Assembly: GCA_050246915.1 (NCBI GenBank)
Contig: JBFWVD010000020.1
Coordinates: forward strand, 17,363 to 81,362
Reading direction: 5' to 3'
Source of the DNA: JBFWVD01 sp050246915
GTDB lineage: Bacteria; Actinomycetota; Acidimicrobiia; Acidimicrobiales; Ilumatobacteraceae
DNA: 64,000 nt
Positions 24,565-33,430 of the stretch are shown piece after piece. The stretch's first letter is position 1; each line of letters opens with the position of its first letter. The notes below the pieces were generated by a model. The model was not told the origin of the DNA and did no database searches. It saw nothing but the letters and a program-made list of their open reading frames with translations. The translations under genes and the position numbers were made by a program.

Positions 24565-25908
24565 GTGGTAACGACCTGGTCCCCCGACAGCTGGAACTCG
24601 AAGACCGCTCAGCAGCAACCGCAGTGGCCCGATCCGGGCACCCTCGATGCAGCGCTCAAGCAGATCAGCACATTCCCACCGCTGGTGTTCGCAGGCGAAG
24701 CCCGGTCCCTCACCACGTCGCTGGGGCAGGTGGCCGCCGGCAACGCTTTCCTCGTGCAGGCCGGTGATTGCGCGGAGAGCTTCGACGACTTCTCGGCCGT
24801 TTCCATCCGGGAGAAGTTGCGGGTCATCTTGCAGATGGCTGTCGTGCTGACGTACTCGTCCGGCGTGCCGGTGGTGAAGGTCGGGCGCATCGCTGGCCAG
24901 TTCGCCAAGCCCCGCTCGTCGGCCACCGAGATCATCGACGGCGTCGAGTTCCCCAGCTTCCGTGGTCACATCGTCAACGACATCGCTCCAACGGCAGCGG
25001 CACGGCAGGCCGATCCCGATCGCCTCATCCAGGCCTACCATCAGTCGGCCTCCACGTTGAACCTGCTGCGCGCCTTCACCAAGGGCGGTTTTGCCGATCT
25101 GTCGCGTGTGCACAACTGGACGCAGGAGTTCGTCGCCGCCAGTCCCGAGGGTGCTCGCTACGAACAGATCGCCGGCGAGATCGATCGAGCGCTGCGATTC
25201 ATGCGGGCCTGCGGCATCGATCTCGAGGCCGCCACCCAGTTGCACGCCGTCGACTTCTACACCAGCCACGAAGCGCTGCTACTCGGTTACGAAGAGGCGC
25301 TCACCCGACGCGACTCGCTCACCGGCGATTGGTACGACTGCTCGGCCCACATGCTGTGGGCGGGAGAGCGCACCCGCGACCTCGACGGAGCGCACTTCGA
25401 GTTCCTGCGGGGCATCGGCAACCCCATCGGGGTGAAGGTCGGGCCAACCACGTCCCCCGAGTACGTCCTTGCCGCGTGCGAGATGCTCAACCCGGCGCAG
25501 ATCCCCGGCCGCCTCACCCTCATCAGCCGCATGGGCGCCGACAAGGTGTTCGACGGGCTCCGGCCGTTGCTGCGCGCCGTGAAGCGCTCCGGTCACCCGG
25601 TGGTGTGGGCGTGCGACCCGATGCACGGCAACACGTTCACGTCGACCACCGGCCGCAAGACCCGCCACTTCGACAAGATCCTCGCCGAGATCTCCGGGTT
25701 CTTCGAAGCGCACAAGGCCGAGGAGACCTGGCCCGGTGGCGTCCACGTGGAGCTCACCGGCAACGACGTGACCGAGTGTCTCGGTGGCGCCGAGCAACTG
25801 CTCGACGCCGACCTCGACTCGCGGTACGAAACGATGTGCGATCCACGTCTCAACGGCCGCCAGTCCATCGACCTGGCGTTCCGCGTCGCCGAGCTGTTGC
25901 GCTCCTGA
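24565..25908 (+). CDS. Class II 3-deoxy-7-phosphoheptulonate (DAHP) synthase
   Basis: First enzyme of the shikimate pathway: phosphoenolpyruvate plus erythrose 4-phosphate gives DAHP. It is the plant/actinobacterial class II (AroG) type. The diagnostic blocks are WSPDSWNSKTAQQQPQWPDP at the N-terminus, QAGDCAESF (metal Cys), KVGRIAGQFAKPRS, GEPTL-like YDCSAHMLWAGERTRDLDGAHFEF, GVKVGPTTSPEY, WACDPMHGNTF and GGVHVELTGNDVTECLGG. The GTG at 24565 gives the usual N-terminus; a TTG at 24529 would add 12 residues. 447 residues. It ends 8 bases before the next gene. Confidence 0.93.
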   Translation: MVTTWSPDSWNSKTAQQQPQWPDPGTLDAALKQISTFPPLVFAGEARSLTTSLGQVAAGNAFLVQAGDCAESFDDFSAVSIREKLRVILQMAVVLTYSSGVPVVKVGRIAGQFAKPRSSATEIIDGVEFPSFRGHIVNDIAPTAAARQADPDRLIQAYHQSASTLNLLRAFTKGGFADLSRVHNWTQEFVAASPEGARYEQIAGEIDRALRFMRACGIDLEAATQLHAVDFYTSHEALLLGYEEALTRRDSLTGDWYDCSAHMLWAGERTRDLDGAHFEFLRGIGNPIGVKVGPTTSPEYVLAACEMLNPAQIPGRLTLISRMGADKVFDGLRPLLRAVKRSGHPVVWACDPMHGNTFTSTTGRKTRHFDKILAEISGFFEAHKAEETWPGGVHVELTGNDVTECLGGAEQLLDADLDSRYETMCDPRLNGRQSIDLAFRVAELLRS

Positions 25909-25915
25909 GCCCCCG

Positions 25916-26728
25916 GTGTCGCGGGCGTTCCAGCTGGTCGACGCATGGCCCACTGCGGCCAGCATCGTGATCGTCACTGCCGATGGCCAGGTGGCACGCC
26001 ATGGCGACCAGCGATCGGTCATCCGCCTTGCCTCGGTCACGAAGGCACTGGTGTCGATGTCAACTTGGGTTGCCATCGAAGAGGGCAGCGCCCGGCTCGA
26101 TGATCGAGTCGGGCCGCCCGGGTCGACGCTGCACCATCTGCTGTCGCACTGCTCGGGTCTGAACTTCGATGACGGACAGGTGATCACCCGCCCTGGGACT
26201 CGCCGCATCTACTCCAACACCGGTTGGGACCTCGCCGCCGCTCATCTCGCAGAGATGACGGGCATCGCCACCTCGACCTACCTGCACGAGGCGGTCTTCG
26301 CTCCCCTGGGCATGTCATCGACCGTGCTGCACGGCTCACCGTCCAAGGACGTGCACGGGTGCTGTGCCGATCTCGAACAGGTGTGCATCGAGCTCCTCCA
26401 CCCGACCCTCGTCTCCCCATCGACGATCGCTGATGCCACGACCACCCAGTTCCCGGGGTTGAGCGGCATCTTGCCGGGCGTCGGTCGCTTCGATCCCCTC
26501 GACTGGGGTCTCGGGGTCCAGGTGAACTGGTCGGCATCGATGCCGTGGGCCGCGACGCACCTCAGCGCGCGATCGTTCGGTCACTTCGGCGCGACCGGCA
26601 CATTCCTGTGGGTCGATCCGATGGCCGGTGTCGCGGTGGCGTGCCTCACCGGCACCGAGTTCGGTCCATGGGCGCTCGAGCATTGGCCCGTGTTCGGCGA
26701 TGCCGTGCTCGACGAGCACGGCCGCTGA
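25916..26728 (+). CDS. Beta-lactamase-family serine hydrolase, cytoplasmic
   Basis: 270-residue class C beta-lactamase / DD-peptidase-fold hydrolase. The SxxK motif is SVTK near residue 42, the YxN motif is YSNTG, and the third motif is HFGATG. There is no signal peptide and the protein is shorter than exported relatives, so it probably works in the cytoplasm as an esterase or peptidase. The GTG at 25916 lies 8 nt after the DAHP-synthase stop. It is probably on the same transcript, but a functional link to aromatic synthesis is not apparent. Confidence 0.85.
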   Translation: MSRAFQLVDAWPTAASIVIVTADGQVARHGDQRSVIRLASVTKALVSMSTWVAIEEGSARLDDRVGPPGSTLHHLLSHCSGLNFDDGQVITRPGTRRIYSNTGWDLAAAHLAEMTGIATSTYLHEAVFAPLGMSSTVLHGSPSKDVHGCCADLEQVCIELLHPTLVSPSTIADATTTQFPGLSGILPGVGRFDPLDWGLGVQVNWSASMPWAATHLSARSFGHFGATGTFLWVDPMAGVAVACLTGTEFGPWALEHWPVFGDAVLDEHGR

Positions 26729-26781
26729 CGTCGTCGCAAACGCGAGAGCCGAACTCGTCCGACCGGCGAGCGCGCTACCGA

Positions 26782-26787
26782 TAGCCT
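26782..26787 (+). promoter_or_regulatory. TAGCCT -10 box, leaderless MFS gene
   Basis: The hexamer ends 7 nt before the ATG at 26795, with no intervening ribosome binding site. Confidence 0.5.
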
Positions 26788-26794
26788 CGCCGCC

Positions 26795-27979
26795 ATGTCC
26801 AACGCATCGGCCTCCACGCGCGCGCCGATGCAGGTCCTGTATCTGGCCAGCGCGGTCTCACAAGCCGCTATCGGTGTGCTGTTCCCACTGCTCGCCGATC
26901 TCCAAGATCGCTATGACCTGCCCACCTGGGGTCTCGGCGCCATGACCGGCGCGGCATTCGCCACGTCGCTCATGGTGCAACTCGGTGTGGCCCCATTGGC
27001 CGACCGTGGCCATGCCCGGCGCCTGCTCCTCGGTGGCCTCATCCTCGGCTCGCTGACCCTCGTCGGCCTGGCATTGTCCTCCCAGCTGTGGCAGTTCATC
27101 TTGGGCCGGGCGTTTCTCGGCGCGGCGGCCGGCACGTTCGCGCCGGCATGCCAAGCGGTGGTGGCCGCAGCGCCAGCCGATGGCACCGGAGCCGGCGAGC
27201 GACTCGGGCGCCTCACCGCGTGGAACCTCGGCGGCTTCACCATCTCGCCGGTGGTCGGGACGCTCTTGGCCCGTCAATTCGGGTTGAAGACCCCGTTCTG
27301 GGTGTTCTCCGTGGTGCTCGCCATCGCCGTGATCCTGCTCTGGCGGGTGAGGGTCCCCAAGCTGCAGACCGCTGACTCCCCACGCCTGGCCCTCGATCTG
27401 CTGCGGCTCCCACCGGTGCGATCCGTCGTGTTGTTGAACATGGCGTTGTACGCACCCGTGGGCATCTACGACTCGCTGTGGGCGCGCTATCTCAAGGATC
27501 AAGGCGCCAGCGCGGTCTTCGTCGGCGTGAGCCTGTCGCTGTTCACGATCCCGTTCATCTTGCTGGCCACGCGTGGCGGCCGGTTCGCCGATCGCATCGG
27601 ACCACGACGCGCCGCGATCGGATCGCTGTTCGTCGTCGTGCCAGCAACGGTGCTCTACGGCAGCTTCGACTCGCCGTGGCTGATCTCCGGGGTCGGCATC
27701 TTCGATGCCGTCGGCCAGGCCGTTGCCATGCCGGCGGTGCAGTCGGCGATGGCCGCCGCTTCTCCGCCCGGCCGTTCCGCGGCAGGACAAGGTCTGTCCG
27801 GAGCCATGGGGATCGCCGCAGCCGGTCTGGCGTCGTTGCTCGCGGCACCGGCCTATGAAGAGCTCGGCCCCTTCGTGCTGTTCACGATCGCTGCGGCCAC
27901 CGTTGCCGGCCTCGGCGCACTGGCGGCCATGACCGGTCGACCTGCGAAGGTCGTTGCGGCCAGCGTCAATGTGAGTTGA
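26795..27979 (+). CDS. Major facilitator superfamily transporter
   Basis: 394-residue membrane protein with about 12 hydrophobic helices. The cytoplasmic loop between helices 2 and 3 reads LGVAPLADRGHARRLLLGG, the degenerate MFS motif A, and loop 8-9 has GGRFADRIGPRRA. Helices 4 and 5 show GRAFLGAAAGTFAPACQAVV and RLTAWNLGGFTISPVVGTLLA, as in drug/H+ antiporters. The substrate is not readable. The gene stands alone, convergent with the RDD protein gene. Confidence 0.88.
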   Translation: MSNASASTRAPMQVLYLASAVSQAAIGVLFPLLADLQDRYDLPTWGLGAMTGAAFATSLMVQLGVAPLADRGHARRLLLGGLILGSLTLVGLALSSQLWQFILGRAFLGAAAGTFAPACQAVVAAAPADGTGAGERLGRLTAWNLGGFTISPVVGTLLARQFGLKTPFWVFSVVLAIAVILLWRVRVPKLQTADSPRLALDLLRLPPVRSVVLLNMALYAPVGIYDSLWARYLKDQGASAVFVGVSLSLFTIPFILLATRGGRFADRIGPRRAAIGSLFVVVPATVLYGSFDSPWLISGVGIFDAVGQAVAMPAVQSAMAAASPPGRSAAGQGLSGAMGIAAAGLASLLAAPAYEELGPFVLFTIAAATVAGLGALAAMTGRPAKVVAASVNVS

Positions 27980-28010
27980 CACCGACGCCCAACGGCCCCG
28001 ATCGGGATCG

Positions 28011-28829
28011 TCAGCTGCGGATGACGACCGACCGGGCGACCTTGTCATGGATGGTTTGCTTGCGTTCGTCCCACAACGGCCACAGCACATCGAGCAGCGT
28101 GCCGATACCACACGGCAACGCCAGCGGTAGCTGGATCGCCCAACGAGCCAGACCGCGTCCCAGACCGATGGTCGACCCGTTGCTCAGATCACACACCCGG
28201 ATGTGCATCACCATCTTCCCGACGGTTTGGCCACGCAACCCGATCAGGCCCCCGAAGTACACGGCGCCGACCAGGAGCGAGATGACGAGACCCTTGCCGT
28301 TGACTTCCCATTGAGCGCTGGCTCCCGGGCCGTCCTCCTCGAGTCGGAACGCCTGCCAGCCGAGTGCAGCCAGGAGGATCGCCAACGGGAGCTGGACCAC
28401 CACTGCATCGATGATCGTGGCAACGGCGCGTCGGCCCCACGAGGCGAACGGGATGCCAGCGGTCGTGGGTTGCGCATAAGGACCGCTGTAGGTGGAATAC
28501 CCCGGCGGCGGAACCGCGCCAGGCATCGGTCGCGGTGCGATGGTGGTAGGCGAGCCCGGGGGCGGCGGGGGCGGCGGTGCCGTGTTGGTCCACGGCCGGG
28601 CGCCAGTAGCGCCGAAGCCTCGGCCCTCGGGAGCGGCGTAGATGCCCTGCGCGTTGCGCGACAACCCGAGCATCGTCTCGTGGACGTACAACGGGGTCCA
28701 GCTGGCGGAGCCCTCGGGGAGCACATTCGACATCGGACCGAGCACGCCCTGGTACGCCAAGGAGCGGATCACCTCATCGGAGACCGGCCCATAGGCCTGA
28801 CCCTCGATGGCATAGCGCCAGTTCGTCAC
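28011..28829 (-). CDS. RDD-family membrane protein with N-terminal GYF_2 domain
   Basis: 272 residues. A GYF_2-like domain at the N-terminus (NWRYAIEGQAYGPVSDEVIRSLAYQGVLGPMSNVLPEGSASW, shown in parts) is followed by a Pro/Gly-rich linker (residues ~75-125), then an RDD domain with three or four membrane helices (WGRRAVATIIDAVVVQLPLAILLAALGW). The RDD name comes from Arg and Asp residues in these helices; some relatives are Na+/H+ exchangers, most are unassigned. The GTG at 28829 has a GGAGG site 8 nt upstream; the longer frame to 28883 has no such signal. Confidence 0.82.
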   Translation of the reverse strand: MTNWRYAIEGQAYGPVSDEVIRSLAYQGVLGPMSNVLPEGSASWTPLYVHETMLGLSRNAQGIYAAPEGRGFGATGARPWTNTAPPPPPPPGSPTTIAPRPMPGAVPPPGYSTYSGPYAQPTTAGIPFASWGRRAVATIIDAVVVQLPLAILLAALGWQAFRLEEDGPGASAQWEVNGKGLVISLLVGAVYFGGLIGLRGQTVGKMVMHIRVCDLSNGSTIGLGRGLARWAIQLPLALPCGIGTLLDVLWPLWDERKQTIHDKVARSVVIRS

Positions 28830-28893
28830 TCGATCACCCTCCAGTTCATGGTCGACAACCTCGCAGCGGCCAATTCGGCTCAACCATCTCAGA

Positions 28894-30102
28894 TCAGCTG
28901 AGCCGCTCGATGATCATGGCCATGCCGAGCCCGCCCGACACGCACATCGTCTCGAGGCCGATCGTGCCACCGGTGTGGGTGAGGCCGTTGAGGAGCGTCG
29001 TCATGATGCGCGCCCCCGTCATGCCGAACGGATGGCCGAGAGCGATGGCGCCGCCGTTCACGTTGAGCTTGTCGTAGCTGATCCCCAGCTGCCGTGCCGA
29101 GGGAACGACCTGCGCGGCGAACGCCTCGTTGATCTCCACGAGGTCGACGTCATCGATCGTCATGCCAGCGCGCTCGAGCACCTTGCGGGTGGCGGGCACC
29201 GGACCGAGGCCCATGATCTCGGGGTTCATCGCCGCGACCGAAGAGGCCACGATGCGTGCCAGCGGCGTGAGACCCAGCGATCGCGCCCGGGTGTCGCTCA
29301 TGACCAACACCGCCGCCGCACCGTCGTTGAGGGGACATGAGTTCCCGGCGGTGACCTCGCCGTCGGGGCGGAACACCGGCTTGAGCTTGGCGAGGGCGTC
29401 GATGGTCGTCTCCGGGCGGGGACAGTCGTCGACGCGCACAACGGTGCCATCGGGCAGTGTCAACGGGTCGATCTCGTTCTCGTAGAACCCGCTGGCGATC
29501 GCGGCGCCGGCGCGCTGCTGAGACATCGCCGCGAACTCGTCCATGTCGACACGGCTCACGTTCTCGATCTGCCGCACGTTCTCGGCCGTCTGTCCCATGG
29601 CCAGGTACACGTCGGGCAATCCCGGGCCGGGGGTCCAGGTCGTGGCACCCGCTTCGCTGCGCTGCGCGCTGCGCGCCTTGGCGTCGTCGAAGCGCGAGTT
29701 GTGAGCCCGGACATCGTCGGAGTTGCCATTGAGATAGCGGCTCACCGTCTCGACGCCAGCCGCGATGAACACATCGCCTTCACCGGCTTTGATGGCGTGT
29801 GCCGCCATGCGGATGGTCTGCAACGATGACGAGCAATAACGGTTGACGGTGGTCCCGGGCACCGTGTCGAGTCCGGCCAGTAGGGCCGCGACCCGGGCGA
29901 TGTTGAAGCCCTGCTCCCCCGCCGGCGATCCGGTGCCGACCATGAGGTCTTCGACCTCCGCGGGGTCCAGCTGCGGGGCCTTGGCCAGCAACGTGACGAT
30001 CATCTGGGCGAGCATGTCGTCAGGCCGCATGTCGATGAGTGAGCCTTTGAAGGCCCTCCCGATCGGTGAACGTGCGGTGGCGACGATGACGGCTTCGGCC
30101 AC
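28894..30102 (-). CDS. Acetyl-CoA acetyltransferase (thiolase), second copy
   Basis: 402-residue thiolase. Nucleophile Cys90 (NRYCSSSLQTIRMAAHAI), catalytic His in NGGAIALGHPFGMTGAR and second Cys in ETMCVSGGLGMAMIIE. It differs clearly from the thiolase at 16662-17816 (RYCSS versus RQCGS), so it probably handles different chains. The GTG at 30102 has an AGGAGGG site just upstream. The much longer frame to 30597 runs under the MMPL gene on the other strand and is not credible. Confidence 0.92.
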   Translation of the reverse strand: MAEAVIVATARSPIGRAFKGSLIDMRPDDMLAQMIVTLLAKAPQLDPAEVEDLMVGTGSPAGEQGFNIARVAALLAGLDTVPGTTVNRYCSSSLQTIRMAAHAIKAGEGDVFIAAGVETVSRYLNGNSDDVRAHNSRFDDAKARSAQRSEAGATTWTPGPGLPDVYLAMGQTAENVRQIENVSRVDMDEFAAMSQQRAGAAIASGFYENEIDPLTLPDGTVVRVDDCPRPETTIDALAKLKPVFRPDGEVTAGNSCPLNDGAAAVLVMSDTRARSLGLTPLARIVASSVAAMNPEIMGLGPVPATRKVLERAGMTIDDVDLVEINEAFAAQVVPSARQLGISYDKLNVNGGAIALGHPFGMTGARIMTTLLNGLTHTGGTIGLETMCVSGGLGMAMIIERLS

Positions 30103-30229
30103 GATGGCCCTCCTGGGTCTGGACCGGCGATGCACCCAGCAGACCGAGCGCTGCCCGGCCCGAACGGATGTCAACGGGTCTGAACGCACGAACTGTAGAG
30201 CCCTCACGTCCGCGCGAGGTGATGCGCCG

Positions 30230-30235
30230 TAGGCT
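30230..30235 (+). promoter_or_regulatory. TAGGCT -10 box for the MMPL gene
   Basis: It gives a leader of about 20 nt carrying GGAGG (30251-30255) 6 nt before the GTG at 30262. This box belongs to the same TANNNT class but serves a leadered mRNA. Confidence 0.5.
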
Positions 30236-30261
30236 GGCCTGCCCACCCCCGGAGGTTCCAC

Positions 30262-32592
30262 GTGCTCGAACGACTCGCGCGTCTGTGCTTCAACCATCGA
30301 CGAGTCGTCGTCGTGGCCTGGATCGTCGGACTCATCGCCGTGAGCGCCGCCGCCGCCGGGGCAGGAAGCGCCTTCGAGACCAAGTTCGAACTGCCCAACT
30401 CGGGATCGAAGACCGGGCAGGACATCTTGCAGACCTACTTCGGCGGCGGGGGCGGCGGACGGGGCACGATCGTGTTCCGAGCCGACCAAGGTGTCACCGA
30501 CCCGACGGTGCAGGCCGGCATGCAGAAGGTCTTCGATGCCGTGACCCGCCCCGGCGTCGTCGTGGTGAGCCCCTACGACGCAGCGGGGGCATCGCACATC
30601 GCCCAGATCCCGGCGGTGGCCGGCAAGATCGCCTACGCCGACGTGGTCACCGACATCGATGTGCCGATCGAGCAGTTCAAGGACCTCCTCGCCGACGCCC
30701 AGAAGGCCACCCCGACCATCGACGGGCTCACCGTCGAGCTCGGCGGCGATGTGTTCCGCAAGTTCGAGGCGCCCTCGTCAGAGGTCTTCGGCCTGGTGTT
30801 CGCCATCTTCATCTTGTTGCTGGCATTCGGCTCCGTACTGGCCATGGGTCTCCCGATTGGTGTCGCCTTGTTCGGCATCGGCTCGGGCATCGGCGTCATC
30901 GGCCTCACAGCACATCTCACTGCCATGCCGGACATGACCTCCACGCTGGCCGGGATGATCGGTCTCGGCGTAGGCATCGACTATGCGCTGTTCATCGTGA
31001 CTCGATATCGAGAAGGGCTCCATCGCGGGCTGTCCGTCGAGGATTCGATCGTCGTCGCGATGGACACCGCCGGACGTGCCGTGCTCTTCGCCGGTATCAC
31101 GGTGATGATCTCATTGCTCGGCATGCTGCTGATGGGGTTCAGCTTCGTTCGCGGTCTCGGCATCGGAGCCAGCATCACGGTGGCCATGACGGTGCTGGCA
31201 TCGCTCACCTTGCTGCCCGCCTTGTTGGCCATGGCCCAGCGGCGGGTCGAGGTGACGCGCTATCGGGCGCTCATCGCGGTGATCCTGCTCGCCATCGCGC
31301 TGTTCGGGATCGGCATCCACACACCGGCGTTGGCCATCGGTGCGTTCGCGCTCGCCGCCCTCACGATCGCCGCGGGGTTCGTGCTCCCTGCGCTCAAGGC
31401 CGAGGTGCCACGCCGGGCCACCAAGCCGATGCGCGAGACGTTCTGGTTCAAGTGGAGCCGACTGGTGCAGCACCATCCGTGGCCCATGGCGCTCATCGGC
31501 CTGGTGGCCCTGGTCGTGATGGCGCTGCCCATCTTCTCGCTGCGACTCGGGTTCAGCGACGACGGCAACTTCCCGTCCGACACCTCGATCCGCCGCGCCT
31601 ACGACCTGCTGTCGGAAGGTTTCGGTGCCGGGTTCAACGGACCGGTCATCGCCGCCGCGACGCTGCCCGAGGGTTTCGACACCAGCTCTTTGGCGTCCAT
31701 CACCAACGCGCTGCGCTCCGCCGAGGGCGTGGTGTTCGTGTCCGACGCAGTGCTGAACGATGCGGCATCGCCCAAGGCCGTGCAGTGGTACATCGCTCCG
31801 GCCACCTCGCCGCAGGACGAGCGCACGACGAAGCTGGTGCACGATCTGCGCGACGACGTGATCCCCGCAGCGACCTCGGCCTCGAACCTCGACATCGCGC
31901 TCACCGGGCCAACCGCGTCGAACATCGACTTCGCCGACTTCATGGCCAAGCGCATGCCGGTGTTCTTCGGTGCGGTGTTGATCCTGTCGTTCCTGTTGCT
32001 CATGGCCGTGTTCCGCTCGCTGCTGGTGCCGCTCAAGGCCGTGATCATGAACCTGTTGTCCATCGGCGCGGCCTATGGCGTGGTCGTTGCTGTGTTCCAG
32101 TGGGGATGGGCCAAGGATCTCGTCGGCATCGGTCGCGGTGGCCCCATCGAGGCGTGGGCCCCGATGATGATCTTCGCCATCGTGTTCGGCCTGTCGATGG
32201 ACTACGAGGTCTTCCTCATGAGCCGCATGCGTGAGGAGTTCGACCGCACCGGCGACAACGCAACTGCAGTTGCCGACGGCCTCGCCACCACCGCGCGGGT
32301 CATCTCGGCAGCGGCGGCCATCATGGTGTTCGTCTTCGGCAGCTTCCTGCTCGAGGCCGATCGCTCCATCAAACTGTTCGGCACCGCGCTCGGCGTCGCC
32401 GTGTTGCTCGACGCCACCATCGTGCGCTTGGTGCTCGTGCCCTCGACGATGGAACTGCTCGGCGCTCGCAATTGGTGGCTACCGGCGTGGATCGACAAGG
32501 TCCTTCCTCGGCTCAACGTCGAAGGCGGTCATCACGAAGCCGAGCTCGAGGCCATCTTCGACGAGGAGCTCACGGGGACCAGCCAGCGCTGA
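30262..32592 (+). CDS. MMPL-family RND transporter
   Basis: 776-residue inner-membrane transporter of the MMPL/HAE-3 type, which moves lipids or drugs in actinobacteria. It shows the duplicated RND plan: one N-terminal helix, an extracytoplasmic loop, a helix bundle with the proton-relay motif GVGIDYALFIVTRYREG (~residues 238-254), then a second half with GLSMDYEVFLMSRMREEF (~residues 644-661). Between the halves is an unusually hydrophobic insert (residues ~330-380) with two extra predicted helices. GTG start with a GGAGG ribosome binding site. Divergent from the thiolase gene. Confidence 0.92.
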   Translation: MLERLARLCFNHRRVVVVAWIVGLIAVSAAAAGAGSAFETKFELPNSGSKTGQDILQTYFGGGGGGRGTIVFRADQGVTDPTVQAGMQKVFDAVTRPGVVVVSPYDAAGASHIAQIPAVAGKIAYADVVTDIDVPIEQFKDLLADAQKATPTIDGLTVELGGDVFRKFEAPSSEVFGLVFAIFILLLAFGSVLAMGLPIGVALFGIGSGIGVIGLTAHLTAMPDMTSTLAGMIGLGVGIDYALFIVTRYREGLHRGLSVEDSIVVAMDTAGRAVLFAGITVMISLLGMLLMGFSFVRGLGIGASITVAMTVLASLTLLPALLAMAQRRVEVTRYRALIAVILLAIALFGIGIHTPALAIGAFALAALTIAAGFVLPALKAEVPRRATKPMRETFWFKWSRLVQHHPWPMALIGLVALVVMALPIFSLRLGFSDDGNFPSDTSIRRAYDLLSEGFGAGFNGPVIAAATLPEGFDTSSLASITNALRSAEGVVFVSDAVLNDAASPKAVQWYIAPATSPQDERTTKLVHDLRDDVIPAATSASNLDIALTGPTASNIDFADFMAKRMPVFFGAVLILSFLLLMAVFRSLLVPLKAVIMNLLSIGAAYGVVVAVFQWGWAKDLVGIGRGGPIEAWAPMMIFAIVFGLSMDYEVFLMSRMREEFDRTGDNATAVADGLATTARVISAAAAIMVFVFGSFLLEADRSIKLFGTALGVAVLLDATIVRLVLVPSTMELLGARNWWLPAWIDKVLPRLNVEGGHHEAELEAIFDEELTGTSQR

Positions 32593-32621
32593 TGTCTCGC
32601 GGCCGGCGGCCCACCACCGCG

Positions 32622-33338
32622 TCAGCCGGTGGCGACCACCAGGAACGCCTCGGCGTAGCGATCGGGACCGAGCCCATTGGCTTCGGCATTGACGCGGTTC
32701 CAACTGCGAACCCGTTCTTCCATGGCCACCGGATCGGCGTGCTGCGAGCGATGCGAACGCAGCGCGGCCAACTTGCGGTCGATGTTGGGCGTGATGTCCA
32801 CGACGTGGTTGGTCTCGGGATGGGCCATGACCCAGGTCTCGGGGACCGACCACGGGCCGAATCCCTCGGCCATCAGTTCCGGCATCCAGAATTCGTTGCG
32901 CGCGTCGGGATACACCGCAGCGATGGCCGCTTCACCCGCCGCGAGATGATCGGGATGGGAAGCGAAGACGCGTTCGTAGCTGCGCACCGCTGATTGGCAC
33001 AGCACGATCTGGGGGCGCACCTTGCGGATGATGCGAGCAATGTCGCGGCGCAACTCCAACGTCGCTTGCAGATAGCCGTCGGGATGGCCGAGGAAGAACA
33101 GGTCGTACACACCGAGGCATGCCGCGGCCTTGGTCTGCTCGTCACGGCGGATGCCGCCGATGGCGTCGCGCGGGATGGAGGGATCGAAGCCCCCGGCATC
33201 GCCGTCGGTGACGATGCAGTAGGTGACCTGCTTACCGGCGTCGGTGAAGTGGGCAACGGTGCCGGCGGCCCCGAAGTCGACGTCGTCGGGGTGCGCAGTG
33301 ACGACCAAGACGCGTTCGATCGAATCCATGGCGAGCAT
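32622..33338 (-). CDS. PIG-L family zinc deacetylase
   Basis: 238-residue LmbE/PIG-L-type de-N-acetylase. The zinc motif AHPDDVD lies near the N-terminus, followed by TYCIVTDGDAGG, the FLGHPDG block and the later ASHPDH motif. In actinobacteria such enzymes include MshB and Mca (mycothiol) and LmbE-type natural-product deacetylases; nothing here picks one. The ATG at 33338 is favoured by a TATCGT -10 box; an ATG at 33329 is possible. Divergent from the P450 gene with only 92 bases between. Confidence 0.87.
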   Translation of the reverse strand: MLAMDSIERVLVVTAHPDDVDFGAAGTVAHFTDAGKQVTYCIVTDGDAGGFDPSIPRDAIGGIRRDEQTKAAACLGVYDLFFLGHPDGYLQATLELRRDIARIIRKVRPQIVLCQSAVRSYERVFASHPDHLAAGEAAIAAVYPDARNEFWMPELMAEGFGPWSVPETWVMAHPETNHVVDITPNIDRKLAALRSHRSQHADPVAMEERVRSWNRVNAEANGLGPDRYAEAFLVVATG

Positions 33339-33345
33339 CTCGGTG

Positions 33346-33351
33346 ACGATA
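33346..33351 (-). promoter_or_regulatory. TATCGT -10 box, leaderless PIG-L gene
   Basis: On the minus strand it ends 7 nt before the ATG at 33338. Confidence 0.5.
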
Positions 33352-33417
33352 CCGACCTGATCTGGTGGGACCTCGCCAACGGCTCGCTCGGCGACGATTC
33401 ACTGGCGTTTTGTCAGA

Positions 33418-33423
33418 TACGGT
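33418..33423 (+). promoter_or_regulatory. TACGGT -10 box, leaderless P450 gene
   Basis: It ends 7 nt before the ATG at 33431 and supports that start over an in-frame start 22 codons upstream. Confidence 0.55.
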
Positions 33424-33430
33424 CCCGCCC

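Noticed and set aside
26782..26794. A normal ribosome binding site for the MFS gene
   Set aside because: The short region between the -10 box and ATG is GC-rich with no purine-rich Shine-Dalgarno sequence, so leaderless translation fits better.
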